From Rhodoblastus sp. (lineage in GTDB: Bacteria > Pseudomonadota > Alphaproteobacteria > Rhizobiales > Beijerinckiaceae), in contig NZ_JAGRPM010000088.1 in NCBI RefSeq assembly GCF_019449565.1, forward strand, positions 124,001 through 188,000: a stretch of DNA of 64,000 bases. Reading direction: 5' to 3'. A program made the position numbers and the translations under genes. Shown one piece after another: positions 41,650 to 50,834 of the stretch (the first letter of the stretch is position 1; each line of letters starts with the position of its first letter). Under the pieces are notes generated by a model that was not told where the DNA came from, made no database searches, and was given only the letters and a program-made list of their open reading frames with translations.

Positions 41650-44408
41650 GCTTGTTTTCACTCGCCTTTTCCGCGCCTTGGGCGTTGCTGGCCCTCGCCG
41701 GGGCGCCGCTGCTCTACCTGCTGTTGCGGGTGACGCCGCCGCCGCCGCAACGCGTCGCCTTTCCGCCGCTCAAGCTCATTCTCGATCTGAAAAAGCCCGA
41801 CGCCACGCCCGCGCGCACGCCGCTCTGGCTGTTGCTGCTGCGCATGGCGCTGGCCGCTCTGGTCGTGCTCGCCATGGCCGGGCCGGTGTTGACGCCGAAG
41901 GGCGCGCCCGTCCTGAAGAGCGGCCCGCTTCTTCTGCTGGTCGACGATGGCTGGACGGCGGCGAGTGACTGGACCCTGCGTCTTCAGGCGGCGGAAGCGC
42001 GGCTTGAGGCAGCGGCGCGCGACGGCCTGCCCGCAGCGGTGATGAGCTTTTCCGAACCGCCCGCCGAGGCGCTGAACGCGCAGGACGCTTCGGCGGCGCT
42101 CGCCCGGCTGCGGGCGCTGAAACCCAAGGCTTTCCTGCCGTCCCGCGCGCCGTCCTTGGTCGCCATCGGCGCCTTCCTGACAGCCAATCCGACGGCGCAG
42201 CTTGTCTGGCTGACCGATGGACTGGAGGATTCCGACGGCGCGTCTTTCGCCGCGCAGCTCGCCGCTCTCGCGCCGGATACGGAAATCCTGCGCAATCCGC
42301 GCCCTGTTCAGGTCATCGCCGGCGCGGATAATGGCGCGACGGCGCTGGAGGCGCGTCTTGTGCGCTCGGCGCCGGGCGGCGCGGCTGCGGGACGCATGCG
42401 CGCGACGGACGCCAAGGGCGCTTCGATTGGCGAAGCGGAATTCGATTTCGCCAACACATTGGCCGCCAAGGCGTCATTCGCTCTGCCTGCGGCCTTGCGC
42501 AACGAGATCGCGCGGCTGGAAATTCTTGGCGAAAACTCCGCCGGCGCCGTGCTGCTGTTGGACGCGGGATCGCGCCGCCGCCGGGTCGGGCTGGTCGCGG
42601 GCGCCACGGGCGAGCAGCCGCTACTATCCGCGCTGCACTATTTACGCGACGCGCTCTCGCCTTTTGCCGATCTGCGCGAGGCCAAGCCTGGCTCCAGCGA
42701 TCCGGTCGGCCAATTGCTCGACGAGGGCGTGGACGTGTTGATCCTGGCCGATGTCAATGTCGCCGCGCCGGCCTTGCGCGCGCGGCTCGACGCATTTCTT
42801 GCCGCGGGCGGAACGCTGGTTCGTTTCGCGGGGCCGCGCCTCGCCTCCGGCGGCGACGATCTCTTCCCCACGCGGTTGCGGCGCGGCGGGCGTACGCTCG
42901 GCGGCGCGCTGTCCTGGGACAAGCCCAAGCCGCTGGCGCCTTTCGAGGAGGCGAGCCCCTTTTTCGGCTTGACGCCGCCCGCCGAGGCGACGGTGTCGCG
43001 TCAGGTTCTGGCCGAGCCCGACGAAGGCCTGCCTGCCCGGACCTGGGCGCGGCTTGCTGACGGCACGCCTCTGGTCACGGCCGACAAGCGCGGTCCCGGC
43101 ACGCTGGTCCTGTTCCATGTTTCGGCGGACGCCGGCTGGTCGAACGTGCCGCTGTCGGGCCTATTCGTCGACATGTTGAAGCGAATCGTCGATCGCGCCG
43201 GGCTGGTCGGCAAGGCGGGCGAAGCGGGGGCCTTCCTGCCGCCCTGGCGTCTGCTCGACGGCTTCGGCGCGCTCGGAACGCCGCCCGCCAGCGCCAAGCC
43301 GCTGCCGGCTGCGGGATTGGCGGCGCCGGACGCCGACCATCCCGCCGGGCTCTATGGTTCGGCCGCGGCGCCGCGCGCGCTGAACGCCTTCAATCGCGGC
43401 ATGAGTCTCGCTCCGCTCGACCTCGCGGGGCTGAAATTGCGTCAGACCGAACTGGTGGCGCCGCGCGCCGTCGATTTGCGGGCGCCGCTGCTGATCGGCG
43501 CCTTCATTCTGGCGCTGGCGGACGCGCTGGCCATGCTCTGGCTCGGCGGGCGCTGGCGGCGTCAAGTCGCGCCGGCCATCACCGCGCTCGCCCTGCTGCT
43601 CGCCTTCGCGCCGCCGCCACCCGCAGACGCCGCCTCGCCGCCTGCGAAACAAGAGGCGCATAATCCGCGCGACATTCAGGCCGCGTTGGGGACCAAGCTC
43701 GCCTATGTCGTCACCGGCGACGCGCGCGTAGACCGCATCAGTCGGGAAGGGCTCTCTTCATTGTCGGAAACGCTGGCGCGGCGCACTTCCTTCGTGCCGA
43801 GCGATCCGCAGGGCGTCGATCCCGCGCGCGACGAATTGTCCTTCTATCCTCTGCTCTATTGGCCCATTGCGCCGGATCGCCCGCAGCCCGGCCCTGAGGC
43901 GGCGCGGCGCATCGAGGCCTATATGAAGCAAGGCGGGCTGGTGCTGTTCGACACCCGCGACGGCGGCATGCAATTCGACAACGGCCCGGCGACCCCGGCG
44001 CAGGCGTGGCTCAAGACCTTCCTCAAGGGCGTCGACCTGCCGCCGCTGGAGCCGATTCCCAAGGACCATGTCGTCACCCGGACCTTCTATCTGCTCGATG
44101 GATTCGTCGGCCGCACGGAAAACGGCCCGACCTATATCGAGGCCTTGCCGCCGGAAAGCGCCGCCGAGAGCCGGCCCGCGCGCGCGGGCGACGGCGTATC
44201 GCCGCTCGTCATCGCCTCCAATGACCTCGCGGCCGCCTGGGCCGGGGATCAGGGCGGCGACGCGCTCTATCCGCTGACGCCGGGGGGGCCGCGCCAGCGC
44301 GAAATGGCCCTGCGCGGCGGGGTCAATCTCGTGATGTACACGCTGACCGGCAATTACAAGGCGGATCAGGTCCATGTCCCCGAACTGCTGGAAAGGCTCG
44401 GACATTGA
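41646..44408 (+). CDS. BatA-like / DUF4159 membrane protein
   Basis: 920 residues. The N-terminus is a BatA-type membrane module (APLLYLLLRVTPPPP, then LRMALAALVVLAMAG). A long, vWA-like periplasmic section follows, then membrane helices near 620-665 (LIGAFILALADALAMLWLGG) and a C-terminal DUF4159 domain (DELSFYPLLYWPIAPD, RIEAYMKQGGLVLFDTRDG). ATG 41646 overlaps the DUF58 stop. It is a probable client or platform for the MoxR ATPase at the membrane. Confidence 0.9.
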   Translation: MSLFSLAFSAPWALLALAGAPLLYLLLRVTPPPPQRVAFPPLKLILDLKKPDATPARTPLWLLLLRMALAALVVLAMAGPVLTPKGAPVLKSGPLLLLVDDGWTAASDWTLRLQAAEARLEAAARDGLPAAVMSFSEPPAEALNAQDASAALARLRALKPKAFLPSRAPSLVAIGAFLTANPTAQLVWLTDGLEDSDGASFAAQLAALAPDTEILRNPRPVQVIAGADNGATALEARLVRSAPGGAAAGRMRATDAKGASIGEAEFDFANTLAAKASFALPAALRNEIARLEILGENSAGAVLLLDAGSRRRRVGLVAGATGEQPLLSALHYLRDALSPFADLREAKPGSSDPVGQLLDEGVDVLILADVNVAAPALRARLDAFLAAGGTLVRFAGPRLASGGDDLFPTRLRRGGRTLGGALSWDKPKPLAPFEEASPFFGLTPPAEATVSRQVLAEPDEGLPARTWARLADGTPLVTADKRGPGTLVLFHVSADAGWSNVPLSGLFVDMLKRIVDRAGLVGKAGEAGAFLPPWRLLDGFGALGTPPASAKPLPAAGLAAPDADHPAGLYGSAAAPRALNAFNRGMSLAPLDLAGLKLRQTELVAPRAVDLRAPLLIGAFILALADALAMLWLGGRWRRQVAPAITALALLLAFAPPPPADAASPPAKQEAHNPRDIQAALGTKLAYVVTGDARVDRISREGLSSLSETLARRTSFVPSDPQGVDPARDELSFYPLLYWPIAPDRPQPGPEAARRIEAYMKQGGLVLFDTRDGGMQFDNGPATPAQAWLKTFLKGVDLPPLEPIPKDHVVTRTFYLLDGFVGRTENGPTYIEALPPESAAESRPARAGDGVSPLVIASNDLAAAWAGDQGGDALYPLTPGGPRQREMALRGGVNLVMYTLTGNYKADQVHVPELLERLGH

Positions 44409-46546
44409 CTGAATTCGGCCTCGCCTTCGCCCCGCTGGCGCCGCTCTGGCTCATCGGCCTGTTCGCCATCCTCGCCACGGTATTGGTGGTCGCCGCCCTG
44501 ATCCTGCGGCGCAGGGGCGCGATTTTGCGCGCGCTCGTTTTCACGGTTCTGCTGGGCGCGCTGGCCAATCCGTCGCTGGTCGAGGAGCGCCGTGACAGTC
44601 TGCGCGATGTGGTCGCGGTCGTACTCGACCACAGCGCCTCGCAGAATTTCGGCGACCGCCGCGCCCAGACCGAGGCCGCGCGCGCCGCGCTCGGCGAGGC
44701 GCTCAAGGGGTTGGACAATGTCGAGGTTCGTTTCATCGATGCAGGAGCGGTTGGCGCATGCCAGAGCGACTGCCCAGGAACCACCGGCGAGTCCGAGGGC
44801 GGCGACGGCACGCGGCTGTTTTCGGCGCTGAACGCCGGTCTCGCCGACGTCGCCAGCGAGCGGCTCGGCGGAATCATCATGGTGACCGACGGCGTGGTCC
44901 ACGACATCCCGCCCTCGCTCGCCGCCGCCGGCCTCAAGGCGCCGCTTCATGCGCTCATCACCGGCCATGCCGGCGAGCGCGACCGCCGCATGGTTCTGGT
45001 GGAGGCGCCACGTTTCGGCCTGATCGGCAAGGACATCATCTTCACGGTCAAGGTCGAGGAGGCTAATGGCCCGGGCGATCCGGTGACGGTCGTCGTGCGG
45101 CGCGACGGCGAGGTTGTGACGCGCGTGCTGGCGCGGCCGGGCGAGCCGGTGAAGATTCCGCTGCGTCTGAGCCATGGCGGGCGCAATGTGCTGGAATTCG
45201 ACGCCGAGCCGATGCCGGGCGAACTTACCGAGATCAACAACAAGGCCGTGGCGATGGTCGAGGGAGTCCGCGATCATCTCAAGGTGCTGCTGGTTTCGGG
45301 CGAGCCCAATCCCGGCGAGCGCGCCTGGCGCAACCTGCTGAAATCCGACGCCAATGTGGAGTTGGTGCATTTCACCATCCTGCGTCCGCCGGAAAAGCAG
45401 GACGGCACGCCGATCCGCGAACTGGCGTTGATCGCCTTTCCCACCGCCGAACTATTCGGCAGGAAGATCGTCGATTTCGACCTGATCCTGTTCGACCGTT
45501 ATTCCAATATGGGCCTGCTGCCGCCGGCCTATTTCGACAATATCGTCAAATATGTCCGCGACGGCGGGGCGATGGCCATTATCGCGGGGCCGAATTTCGC
45601 CGAGCCCGAGGGGCTTTATTATACGCCGATCGGCAAGATCATCCCGGCGCGGCCGACCGGCCAAGTGAGCGAGGGGCCGTTCCGCGCCGCACTGTCGCAG
45701 ATTGGCGAGCGCCATCCGGTCACGCGCGACCTGCCGGGAAGCCAGAGCAAACCGCCCGCCTGGAGCGAATGGTTCCGGCAGGAGCAGGCCACATCCCTGC
45801 GCGGCGCCTCGGTGCTGACGGGCGCCAAAGACGCGCCGCTGCTGGTTTTGTCGCGCGAGGGCAAGGGCCGCGTCGGTCTGCTGCTGACCGATCAGAGCTG
45901 GCTCTGGGCGCGCGGCTACGAGGGCGGCGGGCCTTATGTCGATCTGATGCGCCGCGTCGCGCATTGGCTGATGAAGGAGCCGGAGCTTGAGGAGGAAGCC
46001 TTGCGCGCGACGGCGCGTGGGCGCGACCTGACCGTCGAGCGCCAGAGCCTGAGCGAGCAAAGCGGCAAGGCGCGCGTGACCGCGCCCTCGGGCAAGACGC
46101 AGGACGTCACATTGGCGGCGGCGGGGCCGGGCCTGTTCCGCGCCAATCTCAAGGCCGAGGAGTTCGGGCTCTATCGCGTGAGCCAGGGCGAGCTGACGGC
46201 TCTGGTCAATGTCGGGCCCGAAAATCCGCTGGAATATCGCGAGGTCGTCTCGACGCCCGAAAAACTGCGGCCGCTGGCCGAGGCGAGCGGCGGCTCCGTG
46301 CGCCGCATCGGCGCGCCGGGGACGGCCGCCATTTCCATGCCGCGCATCGTCGCCATGCGCGACAGCCCGGTCTATGCGGGGTCGGACTATATCGGCATCC
46401 GCCGCACCGAGGCGAGCGTGGCGCGCGGCGTGAAGCTGACGCCGCTCGCGGTCGGATTGTTCGGGCTGCTGGTTCTGCTCGGGGCGCTTGTCGCCGCCTG
46501 GGCCTGGGAAGGCCGGCGGACGAAGGCGTCGCCTTCGGGCGGCTAG
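44405..46546 (+). CDS. Membrane protein with glutamine-amidotransferase-like/vWA-like domain
   Basis: 713 residues. Two N-terminal membrane helices (LWLIGLFAILATVLVVAALIL and ALVFTVLLGALANP), a vWA-like region (DVVAVVLDHSASQNF, with MVTDGVVHD), an Ig-like central part (EAPRFGLIGKDIIFTVKVEE), a GATase1-like fold (KVLLVSGEPNPGERAWRNLL, FDRYSNMGLLPPAYFDN), and a C-terminal helix. The start is TTG 44405, overlapping the previous stop. It completes the MoxR operon and converges on the GNAT gene with a 4-bp overlap. Confidence 0.88.
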   Translation: MTEFGLAFAPLAPLWLIGLFAILATVLVVAALILRRRGAILRALVFTVLLGALANPSLVEERRDSLRDVVAVVLDHSASQNFGDRRAQTEAARAALGEALKGLDNVEVRFIDAGAVGACQSDCPGTTGESEGGDGTRLFSALNAGLADVASERLGGIIMVTDGVVHDIPPSLAAAGLKAPLHALITGHAGERDRRMVLVEAPRFGLIGKDIIFTVKVEEANGPGDPVTVVVRRDGEVVTRVLARPGEPVKIPLRLSHGGRNVLEFDAEPMPGELTEINNKAVAMVEGVRDHLKVLLVSGEPNPGERAWRNLLKSDANVELVHFTILRPPEKQDGTPIRELALIAFPTAELFGRKIVDFDLILFDRYSNMGLLPPAYFDNIVKYVRDGGAMAIIAGPNFAEPEGLYYTPIGKIIPARPTGQVSEGPFRAALSQIGERHPVTRDLPGSQSKPPAWSEWFRQEQATSLRGASVLTGAKDAPLLVLSREGKGRVGLLLTDQSWLWARGYEGGGPYVDLMRRVAHWLMKEPELEEEALRATARGRDLTVERQSLSEQSGKARVTAPSGKTQDVTLAAAGPGLFRANLKAEEFGLYRVSQGELTALVNVGPENPLEYREVVSTPEKLRPLAEASGGSVRRIGAPGTAAISMPRIVAMRDSPVYAGSDYIGIRRTEASVARGVKLTPLAVGLFGLLVLLGALVAAWAWEGRRTKASPSGG

Positions 46547-47043
46547 ACGCCCGAGGTCACCGCGCCTCTATGGCTTTGCAGCGCGCCCGGCTGTAATTCG
46601 CAATAAAGCAGGCGGCCGGGATCGACGGGACCGGGAAACTGGAAGCGGCCAAAAGGGGCGCGCGAAAAGCCCAGGCGTTCGTAAAGCGGCGGATCGCCCA
46701 CCAGAATCACGAGGCCATGACCTGCGTCGCGCGCCGCCTGCAGTGATTTCTGGGCCAAAGCCTCGCCAAGCCCTCTCGCGCGAAAGGCCTCCTCGACCGT
46801 GAGGGGGCCAAGCAGCAGCGCCGGGGCGCCGCCAATGGCGATTGGCGTCATGGTGTTGGCGCCGACCAGCATCCGCCCGATCCGGGCGAGGTAAGACAGG
46901 CTCCAATCCGGCTCGACGCCCTCGCGCAGGCGATAGGCGGTCTTGGCGAATCGCCCCGGACCGAAGGCGCGCTCCTCGAGCTTGAGGATGGCCGGCTGGT
47001 CGGCGGGCGTGACGAGGGCGTAGTTGAGCGAGAGTTCGGACAT
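46543..47043 (-). CDS. GNAT family N-acetyltransferase
   Basis: 166 residues. The acetyl-CoA-binding region is LGPLTVEEAFRARGLGEALAQKSLQ, with ILVGDPPLYERLGF following (YhbS-like). The acceptor is unknown. Start ATG 47043. The 3' end overlaps the preceding plus-strand gene by 4 bp in a tail-to-tail arrangement. Confidence 0.9.
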   Translation of the reverse strand: MSELSLNYALVTPADQPAILKLEERAFGPGRFAKTAYRLREGVEPDWSLSYLARIGRMLVGANTMTPIAIGGAPALLLGPLTVEEAFRARGLGEALAQKSLQAARDAGHGLVILVGDPPLYERLGFSRAPFGRFQFPGPVDPGRLLYCELQPGALQSHRGAVTSGV

Positions 47044-47119
47044 GGCGGGGGTTTAGCGCCCCCGGCGCCGGGGGGAAAGCGCCAATTTGCTTTGGAGGCC
47101 GCGAAAAGGCCTCGCGGCC

Positions 47120-47161
47120 CCAAAAAGAGAAAGCGTCGGCCACGGAATCGCGGCCGACGCT
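47120..47161 (-). terminator. Rho-independent terminator for cytochrome c gene
   Basis: AGCGTCGGCC (47132-47141) and GGCCGACGCT (47152-47161) form a 10-bp stem, followed on the minus strand by TTCTCTTTTTGG. It lies 23 bp beyond the stop of the cytochrome c gene. Confidence 0.88.
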
Positions 47162-47183
47162 GCAAAGAAGGAAGGAAAAGGGC

Positions 47184-47573
47184 TTATTTGGAGCCGTCCG
47201 CCTTGAACTGGGAGAGATAGGCCCAGAGATTGTTGCGGTCGGTTTCGTCGGGAATGCCGGCGAAGGTCATCTTGGTGCCGGGGATCTTCTTCTGCGGGGC
47301 GGTGATATATTCCAGGAAGGTCGCCTCATCCCAGGTCAGGCCGGAATTCTTGTTGGCGTCGGAATAATTATAGCCTTCAACCGCGCCGGTCTTGCGGCCG
47401 ACAAGGCCGTTCAGCTCGGGGCCGACGACGTTCTTCGCGCCGGGGCCGATCTGGTGGCAGGCCTTGCACTTGTTGAAGACCTTGGCGCCCGCTTCGGGAT
47501 CGCCCGCGGCGAAGGCTGAGGAGGAGACCAGAGCCAGAGCGGCCGCCGCCGCCAGCGTGTGGATGAGCTTCAT
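47184..47573 (-). CDS. Class I cytochrome c (c2/c-550 type)
   Basis: 129 residues with signal peptide (MKLIHTLAAAAALALVSSSAFA). CKACH at 36-40 binds haem, with Met102 in GTKMTF as the likely sixth ligand. It is a soluble periplasmic electron carrier, suited to accept electrons from the bc1 complex encoded at 55.9-58.7 kb. It is transcribed alone with its own terminator. Confidence 0.95.
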   Translation of the reverse strand: MKLIHTLAAAAALALVSSSAFAAGDPEAGAKVFNKCKACHQIGPGAKNVVGPELNGLVGRKTGAVEGYNYSDANKNSGLTWDEATFLEYITAPQKKIPGTKMTFAGIPDETDRNNLWAYLSQFKADGSK

Positions 47574-47756
47574 GTGACGTTTCCTTCCTGACGATGGGGA
47601 CTACGAACCCGAATCGGTGCAAACTTCCTTGGCGCAATAAACCGAAAGGATTTTTTGCGCGCGCCAATCTAGGCCGTGGAAAGGCCCATGACAATCGCTC
47701 CCGCGCTTATCAGACACTCAACTTTGGCGCCTCCTTTTGTCGCAGCGGGTTGATCC

Positions 47757-49361
47757 GTGTCTGGTCTCGACGCCGCGCGCGAAATCCTTCGTACCCGTTT
47801 CCGCTTCGATGATTTTCTGCCCGGCCAGGCCGAGGCCGTCGCCGCCGCGCTCGACGGCGAGGACGTTTTCATGCTGTGGCCGACGGGCGGCGGCAAGTCG
47901 CTGGTCTATCAGTTGCCGGCGCTGGCGCGGCCCGGACTGACCCTCGTCGTCTCGCCGCTGATCGCCCTGATGCGCGATCAGGCGCAGAAACTCGGGCGGC
48001 TTGGCCTTCCCGCGGCGGCGCTGCACGCCGATCTGAAGCCCGACGCCTATGCGAGGCTCCGCGCCGGTCTCGAAAACGGCGCGCTGCGGCTGCTCTATAT
48101 AGCGCCCGAACGCCTCGCCGATCCCGAGACTCTGGCGATGGTCCGCGCGGCGGACGTGCGTGCGCTGGCGGTCGACGAGGCTCATTGCATCTCGCAATGG
48201 GGCCATGATTTCCGCCCCGATTACCGCCGCATCTCCGCCGCCGCAGAGGCCCTGGGATGGCCCCAGATAATCGCCGCGACCGCCACGGCTTCACCGCGCA
48301 CGCAGGCCGACATCGTCGAAAATATTTTCGCGCGGCCGCCTCGCCTATTCATCGGCTCGTTCCGCCGGCCGTCGGTCGCGCTTTCGGCGCAGCCGCGCGC
48401 CCGCGACCGTTTCGCCCAATTGCTCGCGCTGGTCGCCGCGCGGAAGGGGAAAAGCGGCATCGTCTATTGCGCCTCGCGCGCCATGGCGGACCGGGTCGCC
48501 GATTTCCTGAACGGCGCTGGCCTCGCGGCGGCTTCCTATCACGCCGGGCTGCCCAATGACCTGCGCGCCGCGCGGCAGGACGAATTCCTCGCGCGCTCCG
48601 ATATGGTGATGGCGGCGACCATCGCCTTCGGGCTCGGCGTCGACAAGCCGGACGTGCGTTTCGTCATTCATTTCGATCCGCCCGACCATCTCGAAACGCT
48701 CTATCAGGAAACGGGCCGCGCTGGCCGCGACGGAGCGGCGGCGGAAGCCATCGCCCTCTATGGCGCGCGCGACATCGCCGCCTTGCGCACCGCGCGGTTC
48801 GATCTCGCGCGCGTCGATCCGGCGGCGGGTTTCCGTGCGAAGGCGCTGTCGGATTATTTCCAGACCTCGCGCTGCCGGGAGCGGACGCTGCTCGCGGTTC
48901 TGGGCGAGGAAGCGCCGCCTTGCGGCCAATGTGACAATTGCCTTCGTGGCGGCCTGCGTCATGCCGCGTTCCGTGTCGCGCGGATCGCCCGCGACGCCCC
49001 GCGCGAGATGCTGGCCCTTGCGCGTCATGGTCTCGAGCTCCGCTTTGCAGGCCGGTCCTCGCCCGCCGCAGCCGAAGAGGAGACGACGGTCGAGGCTCCG
49101 GAGGATGAGGCGTTGAGACGGGCTTCGCGGCCCCTGAGCGCCGAGCAGGACCGGCGCCTTCGCGCCCTCCGGGCGGCGCGAATCGCCGTCGCCCGCCGTG
49201 GTGGCGTCGCGCCCTCGCGGGTAATCGCCGACGAGGCGCTGTTGGGTCTGATCGAATCGCCGCCAGCCGACCTCGAGGATCTCGTCTCCCGTTGCGGCGA
49301 CGAAAGCGGAGCGCTGTCCCGTCATGGCGCGATCATTCTCGAAACGGCGCATCATGGTTAA
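47757..49361 (+). CDS. recQ: ATP-dependent DNA helicase RecQ (short form)
   Basis: 534 residues. Walker A PTGGGKSL, DEAH box VDEAHC, and the zinc-binding CRERTLL...CGQCDNC (about 366-399) are visible. A C-terminal HRDC-like region (LSAEQDRRLRALRAARIAVARRGG, about 455-500) follows directly, and the RQC winged-helix expected in longer RecQ proteins seems to be missing. The start is GTG 47757. It unwinds DNA in recombination and repair; loss of RQC could alter its substrate choice. Confidence 0.93.
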   Translation: MSGLDAAREILRTRFRFDDFLPGQAEAVAAALDGEDVFMLWPTGGGKSLVYQLPALARPGLTLVVSPLIALMRDQAQKLGRLGLPAAALHADLKPDAYARLRAGLENGALRLLYIAPERLADPETLAMVRAADVRALAVDEAHCISQWGHDFRPDYRRISAAAEALGWPQIIAATATASPRTQADIVENIFARPPRLFIGSFRRPSVALSAQPRARDRFAQLLALVAARKGKSGIVYCASRAMADRVADFLNGAGLAAASYHAGLPNDLRAARQDEFLARSDMVMAATIAFGLGVDKPDVRFVIHFDPPDHLETLYQETGRAGRDGAAAEAIALYGARDIAALRTARFDLARVDPAAGFRAKALSDYFQTSRCRERTLLAVLGEEAPPCGQCDNCLRGGLRHAAFRVARIARDAPREMLALARHGLELRFAGRSSPAAAEEETTVEAPEDEALRRASRPLSAEQDRRLRALRAARIAVARRGGVAPSRVIADEALLGLIESPPADLEDLVSRCGDESGALSRHGAIILETAHHG

Positions 49362-49550
49362 TTTTTACTTGAGATGTCTCAAAATAATACAGTAGCGGGG
49401 CAAGTTTTAGTTCAAAAATGCGATTTTTTTTAATAAATTGTGTTTGAAAAGTTATGGACATAACATTTCAGAAAGTTAATGCTTGTTAAGCTTCCTTAAC
49501 GCATAGCTCGCCGAGTGCAAGCGCGTTATGCTCGCTGGAATGTCCCGTCA
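49362..49550. other. AT-rich intergenic region upstream of the RpfF-like gene
   Basis: 189 bp, strongly AT-rich at 49362-49500 with a poly-T/A tract (TTTTTTTTAATAAA near 49423-49436). It contrasts sharply with the GC-rich flanks and is a probable promoter and regulatory region. Confidence 0.5.
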
Positions 49551-50531
49551 ATGATGCAGTCCGTCGACTTTTCCTCCTTGCCATCCTCGCTTCCGGCGCC
49601 GAGTCCCATCGAGGCAAAACAAGGATCTATCGAGGCTGGCAGGGGGCTGCCGCGCGGGTTGGCCTTTCTCGTCAAGCCGCGCAAGGAGCTCGATGTTCGC
49701 TTCGATCCGGTCACGAGGACGGTCTGGTGCTCGATGCGCCACGCGACCAGCGTGAGCTGGACCCTGCCGTTGCTGCATGAGCTGAACGCCCTTTCCGCCG
49801 ATATCCGCGCGCTACATGAGGAGCAGGTCTTCGACGAACCGCCGATCAAGTTCTTCGTCGGCGGCTCGCTGCGGCCCGGCGTGTTCAACATGGGCGGCGA
49901 CCTGTCTTTTTTCCTGGACCGCGCGCGCGCGAAGGACGAGGAAGGCCTGCGCGCCTATGCCTATGCCTGCGTCGATCTGGTCTATAATAATTATCACGGC
50001 TTCAATTCGCCGGTCGTCACCATTGCGCTGCTGGAGGGCGACGCCCTGGGCGGCGGGCTGGAGGCGGCCTTGAGCTGCCAGGTCGTGATCGCCGAGCGCG
50101 GCGTGAACCTCGGCTTCCCCGAAGCCTTGTTCCACACCTTCCCCGGGATGGGCGCCTATAGCCTCATATCGCGCCGGCTGGATGCGGCGCGCGCGGAGAA
50201 GCTCATTCTCGGCGGTCGGATGTTCAAGTCCGAGGAATTCCACGAGATGGGCCTGGTCGATCATCTGGTCGAGAAGGGCGAGGGGGCGGAGCGGGCGCGG
50301 GCCTATATCCAGGCAAACACAAAGAAGCATGCGCTGCTGGGCGCAATGGGCAAGGTTCGCCGCCGCGTCGCGCCGCTGAGCCTGGAAGAATTGCGTGACG
50401 TGACCGACATCTGGGTGGAGACGGTGCTCAATCTCGCGCCAATCAATCTGCGCAAGATGGAAATGCTGGCCTTGTCGCAGGACCGGTTGTTCCAGCAGGC
50501 CGCAAGCCAGCGCTTCAACGCGGCGCCCTGA
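49551..50531 (+). CDS. RpfF-like crotonase (candidate DSF signal synthase)
   Basis: 326-residue crotonase-fold protein. Relative to ordinary enoyl-CoA hydratases it has the RpfF features: GVFNMGGDLSFFL, VTIALLEGDALGGGLEAALSC with Glu171, and LGFPEALFHTFPGMGAYSLISRR with Glu191. These two Glu are spaced by 20 residues, as are Glu141 and Glu161 of Xanthomonas RpfF, which makes the cis-2-unsaturated fatty acid signal DSF. The N-terminal 45 residues are an extra Pro/Ser-rich extension. Start ATG 49551 (followed by another ATG); GTG 49515 lies upstream. No rpfC/rpfG-type receptor is nearby, so a DSF role is a strong but unproven inference. Confidence 0.88.
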   Translation: MMQSVDFSSLPSSLPAPSPIEAKQGSIEAGRGLPRGLAFLVKPRKELDVRFDPVTRTVWCSMRHATSVSWTLPLLHELNALSADIRALHEEQVFDEPPIKFFVGGSLRPGVFNMGGDLSFFLDRARAKDEEGLRAYAYACVDLVYNNYHGFNSPVVTIALLEGDALGGGLEAALSCQVVIAERGVNLGFPEALFHTFPGMGAYSLISRRLDAARAEKLILGGRMFKSEEFHEMGLVDHLVEKGEGAERARAYIQANTKKHALLGAMGKVRRRVAPLSLEELRDVTDIWVETVLNLAPINLRKMEMLALSQDRLFQQAASQRFNAAP

Positions 50532-50592
50532 GCGGAATGGGGGGTGGCGGGCCGCCCGCTTTCGCGCGATTCCTTTTCGAAAACGAGGCTGC

Positions 50593-50640
50593 TTGAAAAT
50601 GAAAGAGCCTCCCGCGATTGACCGGATCGCGGAAGGCTCT
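50593..50640 (-). terminator. Rho-independent terminator, minus orientation
   Basis: AGAGCCT-C-CCGCGAT (50604-50618) pairs with ATCGCGG-A-AGGCTCT (50626-50640), a 14-pair stem with one internal mismatch. On the minus strand it is followed by TTTCATTTTC. It fits the 27-codon minus-strand gene at 50751-50834. It could also stop RpfF-like transcripts from the other side, but that direction lacks a T-run. Confidence 0.78.
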
Positions 50641-50750
50641 CGAATCGTCGCCGCTTGGAACAAGGCGTAGTACGGGGAGGAAGCGCGCTTCGCACAGTTC
50701 CAAGGCTTAGGCGCGACGACCAAATCCCTGGGAGTCCGGCTGGGCCGGTC

Positions 50751-50834
50751 TCACCAGACGACGGCGAGAACGGCGGTCATGAAGGCGAAGGCCGCGCAGA
50801 TCGAGATAATTTCAACTTTGATCGCAGACGTCAT
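50751..50834 (-). CDS. 27-residue membrane peptide
   Basis: ATG 50834 with a strong ribosome site (GGAGG, eight bases upstream), 27 codons, stop TGA at 50751-50753. The peptide is MTSAIKVEIISIC followed by AAFAFMTAVLAVVW: a short charged start (Lys6, Glu8) then a hydrophobic helix of about 19 residues. This layout is that of a small inner-membrane protein. A rho-independent terminator lies about 110 bp downstream, so the unit has its own start, stop and terminator. Too short for common gene finders. I cannot name a family. Confidence 0.72.
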   Translation of the reverse strand: MTSAIKVEIISICAAFAFMTAVLAVVW

